The translations under genes and the position numbers were made by a program. Positions 1-9,552 of a DNA stretch of 45,262 nt are shown here, one piece after another. Source of the stretch: Thermodesulfobacteriota bacterium. GTDB taxonomy: Bacteria > Desulfobacterota > Thermodesulfobacteria > Thermodesulfobacteriales > Thermodesulfatatoraceae. The first letter of the stretch is position 1. Every line of letters starts with the position of its first letter. The notes below the pieces were generated by a model. It saw nothing but the letters and a program-made list of their open reading frames with translations. It did no database searches and was not told the origin of the DNA. The stretch covers positions 1 to 45,262 of the forward strand of contig JAADDY010000096.1 in NCBI GenBank assembly GCA_013153725.1, read 5' to 3'.

Positions 1-950
1 TCTGCATCCTGGCCTGCGGCACCTCCTACCACGCCGGGCTCATCGGCAAGTACCTCTTCGAACGCTGGGCCAAGATCCCGGTTGAAGTGGATCTGGGTTC
101 GGAATTCCGCTATCGGGATTTCTTGCTGGGGGCCAACTCGCTGGTCATCCCGATCTCCCAGTCCGGAGAGACCGCAGATACCCTGGCCAGTCTTCGCCGC
201 GCCCGGGAAGCAGGCGCCAAGGCCATCGCCATCTGCAACGTCCTCGGGAGCACCATCACGCGGGAATCAGATGGCACCCTTTACACGCACGCCGGGCCGG
301 AGATCGGCGTGGCTTCCACCAAGGCCTTCACCAGTCAGCTCACGGCCCTCCTTCTTCTCACCATCTACTTCGGGCGTGCCAGAGGGGTGCTCTCCGAGGA
401 AGAGGGCAAACGCATCGCCCAGGCCCTGCTCAAAGTCCCCCAGCAGATCGAAAAAGTCATCGAAGAGACCCATCCCCGTCTCAAAGATTTAGCCTACGAC
501 TATCACAAGAAAAATCATTTTCTCTATCTCGGGCGAAACATCCTCTTTCCCATTGCCCTCGAAGGCGCTCTAAAACTCAAAGAAATTTCCTACATCCACG
601 CTGAAGGTTACGCCGCCGGAGAGATGAAACACGGCCCCATCGCCTTGATCGACGAAGAGATGCCCGTGGTGGTGCTCGCGCCGCAGAACCACCACGTCTA
701 CGAGAAGATGCTCAGCAACATCGAAGAGGTCCGCTCCCGCCGGGGTCAGGTCATCGCCTTTGGGACCGAGGGAGACGAAACTCTCGCCCGCATGGCCACC
801 GAAAGCATCTTCCTGCCACCCTGCGAATGGGAGGTCTCTCCGATTATTTACACCGTGCCCTTGCAACTTCTTGCTTATGAAGTAGCAGTTATACGCGGCT
901 GCGACGTGGATCAGCCTCGCAATCTCGCCAAGAGCGTGACCGTGGAGTGA
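1..950 (+). CDS. glmS: Glutamine--fructose-6-phosphate aminotransferase (isomerizing), 3' part; 5' end outside window
   Basis: Frame 3 open from the first base ([12 protein letters not shown]...); SIS-domain motifs [16 protein letters not shown] and C-terminal [15 protein letters not shown] typical of GlmS. Confidence 0.95.
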   Translation, partial: CILACGTSYHAGLIGKYLFERWAKIPVEVDLGSEFRYRDFLLGANSLVIPISQSGETADTLASLRRAREAGAKAIAICNVLGSTITRESDGTLYTHAGPEIGVASTKAFTSQLTALLLLTIYFGRARGVLSEEEGKRIAQALLKVPQQIEKVIEETHPRLKDLAYDYHKKNHFLYLGRNILFPIALEGALKLKEISYIHAEGYAAGEMKHGPIALIDEEMPVVVLAPQNHHVYEKMLSNIEEVRSRRGQVIAFGTEGDETLARMATESIFLPPCEWEVSPIIYTVPLQLLAYEVAVIRGCDVDQPRNLAKSVTVE

Positions 951-952
951 AG

Positions 953-1921
953 ATGAAAGAAGCCATTCTCGTGACCGGAGGAGCGGGTTTTATCGGCTCC
1001 CACCTGGTGGACAGGTTGCTCGAACGCGGGGAAGAAGTGGTCGTGGTGGATGACTTTAACGATTACTACTCCCCCAAGATCAAATGGCGCAATCTCGCCC
1101 AGGCCTTGAAGAGCCCGAAGTTTCATCTCGAACAGGGCGACATCCGCGATTTTCCCTTCCTGGAAAGGGTCTTCAAGCGGTATCCGCTCAAGACCATCGT
1201 CCATCTGGCGGCCCGGGCCGGGGTGCGGCCCTCGGTGGAAGATCCCATCCTCTACGAGGAAGTGAACGGCCTCGGCACCACCAACCTCCTGGAGCTTTGC
1301 CGTCGCTTTGACGTGCGCAAGTTCGTCTACGGGGGGTCTTCGTCGGTTTACGGCTACTCCAACAAGGTACCCTTCTCCGAGGAAGACTGCTCCGACCGTC
1401 CGGCCTCGCCTTACGCCGCCACCAAGCGGGCCAACGAGCTCATCTGCCACGCCTATCACCATCTTTTTGGTCTCAAGGTGGTGTGTTTGCGCTTCTTTAC
1501 GGTTTATGGCCCCAGACAGCGCCCGGAGATGGCCATCCACAAGTTCACCCGCCTCATAGATCGCGGAGAGGAGATTCCCGTCTTTGGAGACGGCTCCTCC
1601 AAGCGGGACTACACCTACATCGACGACATCATCCAGGGGGTGCTTGCGGCCATTGACAAGGACTTTGATTACGAGATCTTCAACCTGGGCGAGTCTCAGG
1701 TGACGGACCTCCTGACCCTCATTCGCCTGATCGAGGAAAATCTGGGCAAAAAGGCCAAGATCAAATTTTTGCCTTTTCAGCCTGGCGATGTTCCGGTAAC
1801 TTACGCCGACATTACCAAGGCCAAAAAGCTCCTGGGCTATAATCCCCAGGTACCCATCGAAGAGGGGATCAAACGCTTTATCGCCTGGTACAAAAAAGAA
1901 GCCCCCTATCTGGAGGGCTAA
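953..1921 (+). CDS. NAD-dependent epimerase/dehydratase (UDP-glucuronate 4-epimerase-like)
   Basis: N-terminal GGAGFIGSHLVDRLL Rossmann motif, SSSVYG and YAATKRANE (YxxxK), FTVYGPRQRPEMAI. Confidence 0.9.
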   Translation: MKEAILVTGGAGFIGSHLVDRLLERGEEVVVVDDFNDYYSPKIKWRNLAQALKSPKFHLEQGDIRDFPFLERVFKRYPLKTIVHLAARAGVRPSVEDPILYEEVNGLGTTNLLELCRRFDVRKFVYGGSSSVYGYSNKVPFSEEDCSDRPASPYAATKRANELICHAYHHLFGLKVVCLRFFTVYGPRQRPEMAIHKFTRLIDRGEEIPVFGDGSSKRDYTYIDDIIQGVLAAIDKDFDYEIFNLGESQVTDLLTLIRLIEENLGKKAKIKFLPFQPGDVPVTYADITKAKKLLGYNPQVPIEEGIKRFIAWYKKEAPYLEG

Positions 1922-1934
1922 TCGGGAGGCGTTT

Positions 1935-2480
1935 ATGAGACCTGAGGAATGCACCCTTTACCATAGCGGGCTGCGGGGGGCGGAAGCCACCTTCGGAGAG
2001 TGTGCTGAGAAATGGGGTGTCAAGGAAGTGGTTTTCACCTACGAAGGGCACCAGCCGGACAGGGCGAAGAATTTGGTCGTCCTCTCGGAGGACGAGCTCA
2101 AGCGGGGTGATATCAGCATGGAGCTCGTCTCCAAGATGATGAAGCGCCACTACGCGAAGCCCGAACGTATTCGCAAGGTCCTCCAGGTGATCTTTCACAT
2201 GGTGAACAAGGGTTACCAGGTCTTCATCGTGGGTGAGATCCTTCCCAACAACACCGTCAAGGGTGGGACCGGTTGGGCGGCGGAGCTTGCCAAGCTGTTC
2301 AATCGTCCCCTGCACGTCTTCGACCAGAAGCAAGAGAAGTGGTTCACCTGGCAGGAGGGTAAGTGGGTGGAAGACCAGCCCGTGATCAGCCACCAGACCT
2401 TTGTGGGGACAGGCACGAGGAATCTTACACCTGCCGGGAAAAAGGCCATCGAGGAGCTTTTCGAGCGTTCTTTTTCTTAG
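1935..2480 (+). CDS. SLOG (Rossmann/LOG-like) family protein of unknown function
   Basis: HSGLRGAEATFGECAEKWGVKEV...VGEILPNNTVKGGTGWAAELAKLFNRPLHVFDQ resembles small SLOG-type proteins; RBS gggaggc upstream. Confidence 0.6.
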   Translation: MRPEECTLYHSGLRGAEATFGECAEKWGVKEVVFTYEGHQPDRAKNLVVLSEDELKRGDISMELVSKMMKRHYAKPERIRKVLQVIFHMVNKGYQVFIVGEILPNNTVKGGTGWAAELAKLFNRPLHVFDQKQEKWFTWQEGKWVEDQPVISHQTFVGTGTRNLTPAGKKAIEELFERSFS

Positions 2481-3952
2481 CCCCTCTTGCGTTTGAGGAA
2501 TTCTTCCACCCCGAGCCGGCGCCAGAGGCGGTTTATCTTTTCTTTCACTTCGGGGCTCATCTCGATCACGTCCGGCCACTCTCTCTCAAAGCCCTCTTCC
2601 GGCCACTTGCGCGTGGCATCGATGGCCATCTTACTGCCGTAGTAAGGGAGCGGGGCGGCGTGGTCCAGGGCGTCCACCGGGCCTTTCACGAAGAATATGT
2701 CTCTTTCGGGGTCGATGTTGTTTCCCAGACGCCAGAGGCATTCTGAGAGGTCCTGCACGTTGACCTCTTTGTCGAAGATCACGATGATCTTGCAGAACAT
2801 CATCTGGCCGAGCCCCCAGAGGGCACAGGCCACCTTGCGGGCGTGGCCCGGGTAGCGTTTGTCGATGGAGACGAAGGCCAGGTTGTGAAAGACCCCTTCG
2901 ATGGGGAGGTTGATATCCACCACTTCGGGGAGGGTCTTTTTGATGAGGGGTAAGAAGAGTCTTTCCGTGGCCTTGGCCATGTAGCAATCTTCTTGAGGCG
3001 GCTTTCCCACGATGGTGGCCGGGTAGATGGCATCGCGCCTCATGGTCATGCAGGTAACATGAAAGACCGGGTAATAGTCTGGGAGGGAATAGTAGCCCGT
3101 GTGATCACCAAAAGGCCCTTCGAGGCGCCGTTCTCCCGGTTCCACGTATCCTTCAAGTACGATCTGGCTGTTGGCCGGCACCTCAAGGTCCACCGTGAGG
3201 CACTTCACCAGTTCCACGGGTTTGCCACGCAAGAAACCGGCAAAGAGCATCTCGTCCACGTCGTCGGGAAGAGGGGCCGTGGCAGCATAGGTCACCGCCG
3301 GGTCCGGTCCGATGGCTACGGCCACGGGGAGCCGTTTCCCCAGGCTTTCCGCCACCCGAAAATGCTGGGCCCCGCCTTTGTGGAGATGCCAGTGCATGCC
3401 GGTGGTATTCCGGTCGAAGACCTGCATGCGATACATGCCAGCGTTGCGCACGCCTGTCTCCGGGTGTTTGGTGATGACCACCGGAAGGGTGATGAAAGGG
3501 CCGCCGTCCTGGGGCCAGCAGTGAAGCACCGGGAGCCTGTAGAGATCTACCTCTTCGTCGCGAAAGACGATCTCCTGGCACGGGGCCTCTTTCACGTATT
3601 TGGGAAAGATGTTGGCCAGTCTTTTGAGTTTGGGCAGAAGATTGAGTTTTTTGATGATGGAGTCCGGGGCTTCGATTTCCAGAAACTGGAGGACATCCTG
3701 AGCCAGCTCGTCGAGGCTTTCCACGCCCAGGGCAAGCCCCATGCGCCGGTAGCTCCCAAAGGCGTTGGTGAGGACCGGCATGTCATAACCGGGGACGTTC
3801 TCAAAGAGCAGGGCCGGCCCGTAGAGCTTGCAGACCCGGTCCGTCACTTCCGGGATCTCAAGCCGCGGGGAGAGGGGCTCCTTGATCCGCAAAAGTTCCC
3901 CTTCTTTTTCCAGGCGGGCGACGAAGGCCTGCAAATCACGGTAGGCAATCAT
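2477..3952 (-). CDS. UbiD family decarboxylase (candidate menaquinone-pathway MqnL-type)
   Basis: MIAYRDLQAFVARLEKEGELLRI...; EGPFGDHTGYYSLPDYYPVFHVTCMTMRRDAIYPATIVGKPPQED typical of UbiD; ATGA overlap with purF stop supports the start at 3952. Confidence 0.9.
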   Translation of the reverse strand: MIAYRDLQAFVARLEKEGELLRIKEPLSPRLEIPEVTDRVCKLYGPALLFENVPGYDMPVLTNAFGSYRRMGLALGVESLDELAQDVLQFLEIEAPDSIIKKLNLLPKLKRLANIFPKYVKEAPCQEIVFRDEEVDLYRLPVLHCWPQDGGPFITLPVVITKHPETGVRNAGMYRMQVFDRNTTGMHWHLHKGGAQHFRVAESLGKRLPVAVAIGPDPAVTYAATAPLPDDVDEMLFAGFLRGKPVELVKCLTVDLEVPANSQIVLEGYVEPGERRLEGPFGDHTGYYSLPDYYPVFHVTCMTMRRDAIYPATIVGKPPQEDCYMAKATERLFLPLIKKTLPEVVDINLPIEGVFHNLAFVSIDKRYPGHARKVACALWGLGQMMFCKIIVIFDKEVNVQDLSECLWRLGNNIDPERDIFFVKGPVDALDHAAPLPYYGSKMAIDATRKWPEEGFEREWPDVIEMSPEVKEKINRLWRRLGVEEFLKRKRG

Positions 3953-5325
3953 GATGCTTCCTCGAATATTTCTTTGCACAGGGCGTTTTGGACGGCTACA
4001 GGATATTCCCCCGTGAAGCAAGCCAGGCAGAAACGCTTTCTGTTGCCCTGGCCGGCTTTAAGGAGCCCGTCCAGGGAAAGATAATGCAAGAGGTCCAGCT
4101 CCAGATAGCGTCTGATTTCTTCCACGGAATGTTTGGCGGCGATGAGTTCTCCGCGAGAAGGGAAGTCGATTCCGTAAAAGCAGGGGAACTTGATGGGGGG
4201 GCAGCTTATGAGCATGTTTATTTCGTAAGCTCCGGCCTCTTTGATGGCCCTGATCCTGGTGCGGCTGGTGGTTCCCCGCACCAGAGAATCGTCTACCACC
4301 GCCACCCTCTTCCCGCGCAGGATTTCCTTGACAGGGTTTAGCTTCACCCGCACGGAGAAATCCCGCATGCTCTGGGAGGGCTGGATGAACGTTCGTCCGA
4401 CGTAGTGGTTACGGATGACCCCCATCTCGAAGGGAAGACCCGCTTTCTGGGCGTAGCCGATGGCGGCGTAATTTCCGGAATCCGGAAAAGGCATCACAAA
4501 GTCCGTATCAAGGGTACACTCTTCTGCCAGCTGGAAACCGAGCCTTTTCCGAAAGGCGTAGACGTTTTCGCCAAAGATGTAGCTATCTGGCCGGGCAAAA
4601 TAGATGAATTCGAAGATACAGTGGGCCAGGCGTTCCTGTTCCACGGCCTGGTAAGAAGTAAGCCCGTTTTCGTCGATGAGAAGGATCTCGCCTGGTCTGA
4701 CGTCGCGGAGGTACTGGGCCTGCACCAGGTCGAAGGCGCAGGTCTCCGAGGCCACGATGTAGCCTCCGTTTAACATTCCCAGGGCCAGGGGCCGAAAGCC
4801 GTAAGGGTCTCGAAAGGCAATGAGCTTATTCTGGGCCAGGAGGACGATAGAGTAAGCCCCTTCGATGATCTGCATGGTCTCTTTGATGGCTTCGATGAGA
4901 CCCTTGCGAAGGGCCTTTGCCAGGAGGTGAACGATCACTTCGCTGTCCATCGTGGTCTGGAAGAGGGACCCCTGCTTCTCGAGCTCGGCCCGGAGAATGT
5001 GGGCGTTTACCAGGTTTCCGTTGTGTGCCAGGGCAAAGGTCTGTTTCCCGTGGGTAACGCAAAAGGGCTGGGCATTTTTGACGGTGGTGGAGCCGGTGGT
5101 GGAGTAGCGCACGTGCCCCACCGCGATATGGCCTGGGAGCTGGTTGAGAATCGCTTCGTCGAAGACGTCCGCTACCAGTCCGAGGGCGCGGTGCTCGTGA
5201 ACGACCTTTCCGTTGGAAGCCACGATACCGGCGCTTTCCTGACCACGGTGCTGAAGGGCGTAAAGCCCGAAATAGGCGATCTTGGCCGCTTCCTTATGCC
5301 CGAAGACTCCGATGACTCCGCACAT
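3949..5325 (-). CDS. purF: Amidophosphoribosyltransferase
   Basis: MCGVIGVFGHKEAAKIAYFGLYALQHRGQESAGI; PRTase motif VAVVDDSLVRGTTSR. Confidence 0.97.
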   Translation of the reverse strand: MCGVIGVFGHKEAAKIAYFGLYALQHRGQESAGIVASNGKVVHEHRALGLVADVFDEAILNQLPGHIAVGHVRYSTTGSTTVKNAQPFCVTHGKQTFALAHNGNLVNAHILRAELEKQGSLFQTTMDSEVIVHLLAKALRKGLIEAIKETMQIIEGAYSIVLLAQNKLIAFRDPYGFRPLALGMLNGGYIVASETCAFDLVQAQYLRDVRPGEILLIDENGLTSYQAVEQERLAHCIFEFIYFARPDSYIFGENVYAFRKRLGFQLAEECTLDTDFVMPFPDSGNYAAIGYAQKAGLPFEMGVIRNHYVGRTFIQPSQSMRDFSVRVKLNPVKEILRGKRVAVVDDSLVRGTTSRTRIRAIKEAGAYEINMLISCPPIKFPCFYGIDFPSRGELIAAKHSVEEIRRYLELDLLHYLSLDGLLKAGQGNRKRFCLACFTGEYPVAVQNALCKEIFEEAS

Positions 5326-5340
5326 CTTTCTACCCCGTGC

Positions 5341-6717
5341 CTAATCTACGGCACCACCTACTACAATTTCAGGGATCCGTAAAGTTGGTTGCCCGTCTGA
5401 TACCGGAACCCCCTGACCATCCTTGCCGCAGGTCCCGATGGCGAAGCCCAGGTCGTTTCCCACCATGTCGATGATCTGGAGAATTTGCGGGCCGTTTCCG
5501 GAGATGGTGGCCCCTCTTACGGGTTCTCCCAGAAGCCCCTTCTCGATGAGGTATCCTTCGGTGATCTCGAAGACGAAGTTCCCGGAGATGGTATCCACCT
5601 GACCTCCCCCCATCTTCTTGACGAAAAGCCCCTTCTCCACGCTGCGGACGATCTCTTCAGGATTGTGGGTACCGGGGGCAATGTAGGTGTTTGACATCCG
5701 GGGAATGGGTCGAAACCGGTAGGATTCTCTCCTTCCATGGCCGTTTGATTCTCTTCCTTCTTTGAGGGCCGAAAGCCGGTCGAAGAGAAAGTCCTTCAAG
5801 ACCCCGTCTTCAATGAGAACGGTCTTCTCCGGGCGGACACCTTCATCATCGAACTGATAAAACCCCCGCTGGTACATGAGGGTGGGGTCGTCGATCACCG
5901 TGATGAGGGGAGAGGCTACCTGCTGGCCGATCTTTCCGGTGTAGACGGAAAACCCTTCCGCCGCGAGGTCTGCCTCAAGCCCGTGTCCCACCGCCTCGTG
6001 GATCATGGTACCCCCGGCCTCTGCGGAAAGCACCACCGGCATGGTGCCCCCCGGGGCCTTGCGGGCCGAGAGCATGAGCACCGCCCGCCGCGCGGCTTTT
6101 TCGGCGATTTCTTCAGGAGGGGTCTTTTCGAAGATCTCAAGGCCGATGGCCCCGCCCAGGGGTTCGTAGCCGGTCTGGATGATCTCACCCTTTTTGGCCA
6201 CCACCTGCACCGCCAGAAGGGTATAGATTCGCTCCCCGCTTATCCACTCGCCGTCGGAGTTCAAGATCTGGATCTTTTTGCGCACGTCCTGGTAAATGAC
6301 CTTCACCTGGGCGATTTCAGAGGAGACGCCCCAGGCGGTGTCGTTTGCCCGACGGGCCAGGTCTATTTTCTGCGAGAGCCCTTCTTCGTAAGGGGGTCTT
6401 TTGATTTCCAGGAAGGGGATCTCAAGCGGGGCAGCCAGGGAGATGTCCTTCTCTCCTTCTCCGGTGAGTTTGCTGATGGTGTTTGCCAGCTCTTCGAGAG
6501 TCTCAGCCGACCGGTCGTTACTGTAGGCGTAAGCGGTGTGAAAGTCTCCATAGATCGCTCTCAGGCCCACCCCCGCATCTTTTCCGGCAAGGACCTTTTC
6601 CAGCTGATTGTCTTCCAGGACGATGTAAGTGGTCTCGGTCTCTTCGAAATAGAGGTCTGCAAAGAGACCCCTTCCGCAGGCCTTTTTGAGGACTCTTTCC
6701 ACGTTAGGTGGTATCAT
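5341..6717 (-). CDS. tldD: TldD family metalloprotease
   Basis: HExxGH motif in GGTMIHEAVGHGLEADLAAEG; C-terminal TISGNGPQILQIIDMVGNDLGF; start chosen at MIPPNVERVL. Confidence 0.9.
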   Translation of the reverse strand: MIPPNVERVLKKACGRGLFADLYFEETETTYIVLEDNQLEKVLAGKDAGVGLRAIYGDFHTAYAYSNDRSAETLEELANTISKLTGEGEKDISLAAPLEIPFLEIKRPPYEEGLSQKIDLARRANDTAWGVSSEIAQVKVIYQDVRKKIQILNSDGEWISGERIYTLLAVQVVAKKGEIIQTGYEPLGGAIGLEIFEKTPPEEIAEKAARRAVLMLSARKAPGGTMPVVLSAEAGGTMIHEAVGHGLEADLAAEGFSVYTGKIGQQVASPLITVIDDPTLMYQRGFYQFDDEGVRPEKTVLIEDGVLKDFLFDRLSALKEGRESNGHGRRESYRFRPIPRMSNTYIAPGTHNPEEIVRSVEKGLFVKKMGGGQVDTISGNFVFEITEGYLIEKGLLGEPVRGATISGNGPQILQIIDMVGNDLGFAIGTCGKDGQGVPVSDGQPTLRIPEIVVGGAVD

Positions 6718-7648
6718 AGAAGCGCCTCCAGCTTTCAAACTCTTCCCGCGAAGGGTACCCTCTTCTACCATAATCGCGCAGGGAGAGGGCTGCCAGATGG
6801 GCGCCTAGTCTTCCCGCAGAAAATGGCTCAAGGCCGCTCAAAAGCCCAGCCAGCACCCCGGCATCGAAGACGTCTCCGGCACCGGTGTTGTCGACCACCT
6901 TCTCCGGTGCCGCGGGAGCGATGTCCCGGGGATTTCCGTTCCAAAGAGTGGCGCCTTCCCTTCCGCGCTTCAGGAAGACGTATCTGGCGAGCGAAGAGAG
7001 CTCCTCCGGCGAGACTTTTAAGATGGCAAGCTCCTGGGCGGTGAGGAAGAGGACCTCGCTTGCCTTGAGCAGCGGGTGCAATTTCTGCCAGCCCTTGCGG
7101 GCGTAAATTTCTCCCGGGTCGATGCTCGAGGGTCCGGCGTGGGACCTTTTCAGGCGCAGGTGGAAGGAAAAGCCTTGAGGGGTAACAAGGGAACTCAGAT
7201 GGAGCCATTCTTGGGGGGTGGTGTGAGCTTCATATCTTTCCAGCAGTGATTCCTGAGAGTGGGGGGCCACGAATATGGCTCGATCCTTCCGGGCGTCCAG
7301 CACGATGAGGCAGCAGGCACTCTCCCCTTGCCTCAGGACTCGCGAAAGGTCTGCCCCCTCAAGCTCGGCGAGGATCTCCTCTCCTTCCAGGTCCCTGCCA
7401 GCCAGGCCAATGAACCCGGTGGGGAAGCCCCAGTTTTTGAGGGCATAAATGGTGTTGGCTGCCGAACCCCCGCCGGATTTGGCGATAAAGCGGCCTTTCT
7501 TTTCGAGTTCTTCACGCAGCCTTTCAAACTGGGCCCGGCTTCCCCAGCACTCCCCCCCGGGGATGAGTGGGACGGTTTCCACCATTTTCAGATCTTCTAT
7601 TTCGTAAAAGAAATCGAGGTTCAGGGCCCCGGAGCCTACAATTCGCAT
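6704..7648 (-). CDS. PfkB family carbohydrate/nucleoside kinase
   Basis: SGGGSAANTIYAL and C-terminal DNTGAGDVFDAGVLAGLL PfkB signatures. Confidence 0.9.
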   Translation of the reverse strand: MRIVGSGALNLDFFYEIEDLKMVETVPLIPGGECWGSRAQFERLREELEKKGRFIAKSGGGSAANTIYALKNWGFPTGFIGLAGRDLEGEEILAELEGADLSRVLRQGESACCLIVLDARKDRAIFVAPHSQESLLERYEAHTTPQEWLHLSSLVTPQGFSFHLRLKRSHAGPSSIDPGEIYARKGWQKLHPLLKASEVLFLTAQELAILKVSPEELSSLARYVFLKRGREGATLWNGNPRDIAPAAPEKVVDNTGAGDVFDAGVLAGLLSGLEPFSAGRLGAHLAALSLRDYGRRGYPSREEFESWRRFYDTT

Positions 7649-8328
7649 CTTTTGTCCTCAAGGGAGGTGAGGAGAGTTTCCATCCTCCCGAGACACCGCG
7701 GCAGGGTGCTCTGGAAGCGACGTTCGAAGAGAATGGCCAGGTTGGTGGGCGGAAGCCTTCTTTTGATCTTGAAGAGACGATACCCGGTAAAGGAGACCCA
7801 TTTGCGGGTCAGGAGTTGCCGGGGGTCAAGCTCAAAGGCCCTGATGAGGAATTGATCGAGCTTGCGGTGCCCCGGCCAGGTCAGGATACCTCGCAAGAAG
7901 TACCAGTAGGAGGCCCGATTGCGTTCAAGCGTCCATTCGAAATAGTAGTGGATGAGGCGTAAGGGGAGCTCAAGCCTCCTTTTGAAGGCCGGAATGAGCC
8001 TTTCGTGGGCAAACTGATCGGCCTCAAGATGGGTCCCAAAACCCTGGGCAAAGGCAGAGGTAAACGGGTTGTCTGCCTTCCGGAGGAGCTTCTGATAGGC
8101 CTTTTCGGTGTGAAACAGGGCCTTCAAGGCCGCAGAGGAGACGAAGAAGTCCGGAGCAATGTTGCCGTAGAGAAACGCAAACCCCAGAGGACCCTTGAGT
8201 TCCGAAAATCTCTCCAAAAGTTTGAGGGCAAGTTCCAGGTGTACTCCCGGGCCGAAGGCCAGGGCCTCCGCGGGAAGGGAGAAAAACGAAAAGATGACCA
8301 GCAACAGGAAAAGAAACATCGTCCTCAT
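7636..8328 (-). CDS. Zinc-dependent phospholipase C-like family protein, exported
   Basis: Signal peptide-like N terminus then AFGPGVHLELALKLLERF...NIAPDFF...GTHLEADQFAHERLIPAF, pattern of the Zn_dep_PLPC family. Confidence 0.7.
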   Translation of the reverse strand: MRTMFLFLLLVIFSFFSLPAEALAFGPGVHLELALKLLERFSELKGPLGFAFLYGNIAPDFFVSSAALKALFHTEKAYQKLLRKADNPFTSAFAQGFGTHLEADQFAHERLIPAFKRRLELPLRLIHYYFEWTLERNRASYWYFLRGILTWPGHRKLDQFLIRAFELDPRQLLTRKWVSFTGYRLFKIKRRLPPTNLAILFERRFQSTLPRCLGRMETLLTSLEDKRCEL

Positions 8329-9552
8329 TTAACCATAAAGTCGGCCAAGCTGCTCCGCAGGTTGAGTGATGAGAAAGGAAAAAAGTTCTTTCGATGGGAG
8401 CCCCTCTGGTATCGGGCAGATGAGGAGATCGGCCCTGGCCCCCGGCGCGATATAGCCTGCCCCTTTTTGTTTGAGGGCTTCTGCTCCCCAGAGGGTGGCC
8501 ATCTTTAGGATGATCTCTGGAGAAATTTCCGGAAAGAACCGATGTACCGTGGCCATTTCCGCCAGGATGGAAAGTTTGTCGTTGCTTGCGAGACTGTCTG
8601 TTCCCAGGCAGGGTTTGAGCCCCAGCTCGAGCATCAGAGGAAGTCTGGGAACCCCTACCCCCAGGAAGGTATTGCTGCGCAGGCAAATACAGGGCCGCGC
8701 CCGTCTCTCGGCCAGGAGGGTGAGCTCTTCTTCCGAGGCCTGGGAGAGGTGGACACAAATGGTATCTCCATCGAGGATACCCAGGCGGTCCAGATAGAAT
8801 ACTGGTCTCAAGCCTGGAGCCACGAAGGAAGACGACCACTGCCCTCTCCCTTCGAGGAGCTCTCGAATGGGTCCTTCCCCTGTCAGGAGGAACTCCACCT
8901 CTTCCGGAGACTCGGCCACGTGTAAGGAAAAGGGAAGGTTATATTTCTTGGTCCAGGCCTTGATGGCCTGGAGGAGAAGAGGAGAAACGGTATAAGGGGC
9001 GTGGGGAGCCAGGGAGAACGTGATCTTGGGGTCGTCGAGGTGATCCTTCAAGTAATCTTTGAGGGGGCTCTTTCCCTGGAAGTCGATCACTTCGCGAAAA
9101 AAGACGGCGGTGAAAGGGCTCTCCCTCAAGAGAGAGATGGAAAGCCCGGTGTTGCCATGGTCTCCGAGAAGACCTATTCCCTCGTGCCACATGGCCTTCA
9201 GGGCTTCCTGGGCGGTTTTTACGAATTCCTCGGGCCGGATGCTCCCTCTTATCCGCAAAAGATTCTTTACCCAGGAGACGAAAGATCCGCTTGGGGTGAG
9301 ACGCCATTTGAGGGCGGAGAGCTCCAGGTGCGTGTGGGCGTTCACGAAAGCGGGCAGGAGGGCCACTTCCCCGAGGTCCTGTTCGGGCCCGAGATGCCCT
9401 CTTTTTACCTCCTCGTAAGGACCGACATCGATGATGCGTCCTTCTACGGTGATGAGGGCCCCGTTTTCAAGGGGCTTTTCTATGATGGGCACGAGATAGC
9501 GGGCACGGTAAAGGGTTGGTTCTCTGGAAAGACGTATTTCCATGCGGATCAA
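8329..9552 (-). CDS. Amidohydrolase family protein (candidate aminodeoxyfutalosine deaminase, MqnX/MqnF-type)
   Basis: LLPAFVNAHTHLELS, GDHGNTG, SLAPHAPYTVSP, SLHVAES, GTDSLASND metal-dependent hydrolase motifs; adjacent to and 4-nt overlapping mqnC. Confidence 0.8.
   Translation of the reverse strand: MIRMEIRLSREPTLYRARYLVPIIEKPLENGALITVEGRIIDVGPYEEVKRGHLGPEQDLGEVALLPAFVNAHTHLELSALKWRLTPSGSFVSWVKNLLRIRGSIRPEEFVKTAQEALKAMWHEGIGLLGDHGNTGLSISLLRESPFTAVFFREVIDFQGKSPLKDYLKDHLDDPKITFSLAPHAPYTVSPLLLQAIKAWTKKYNLPFSLHVAESPEEVEFLLTGEGPIRELLEGRGQWSSSFVAPGLRPVFYLDRLGILDGDTICVHLSQASEEELTLLAERRARPCICLRSNTFLGVGVPRLPLMLELGLKPCLGTDSLASNDKLSILAEMATVHRFFPEISPEIILKMATLWGAEALKQKGAGYIAPGARADLLICPIPEGLPSKELFSFLITQPAEQLGRLYG

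Noticed and set aside
2993-4084. 363-aa plus-strand ORF opposite ubiD/purF
   Set aside because: Antisense to two conserved genes, composition typical of a shadow ORF
5983-7044. 353-aa plus-strand ORF opposite tldD/pfkB
   Set aside because: Antisense to conserved genes, no family signature
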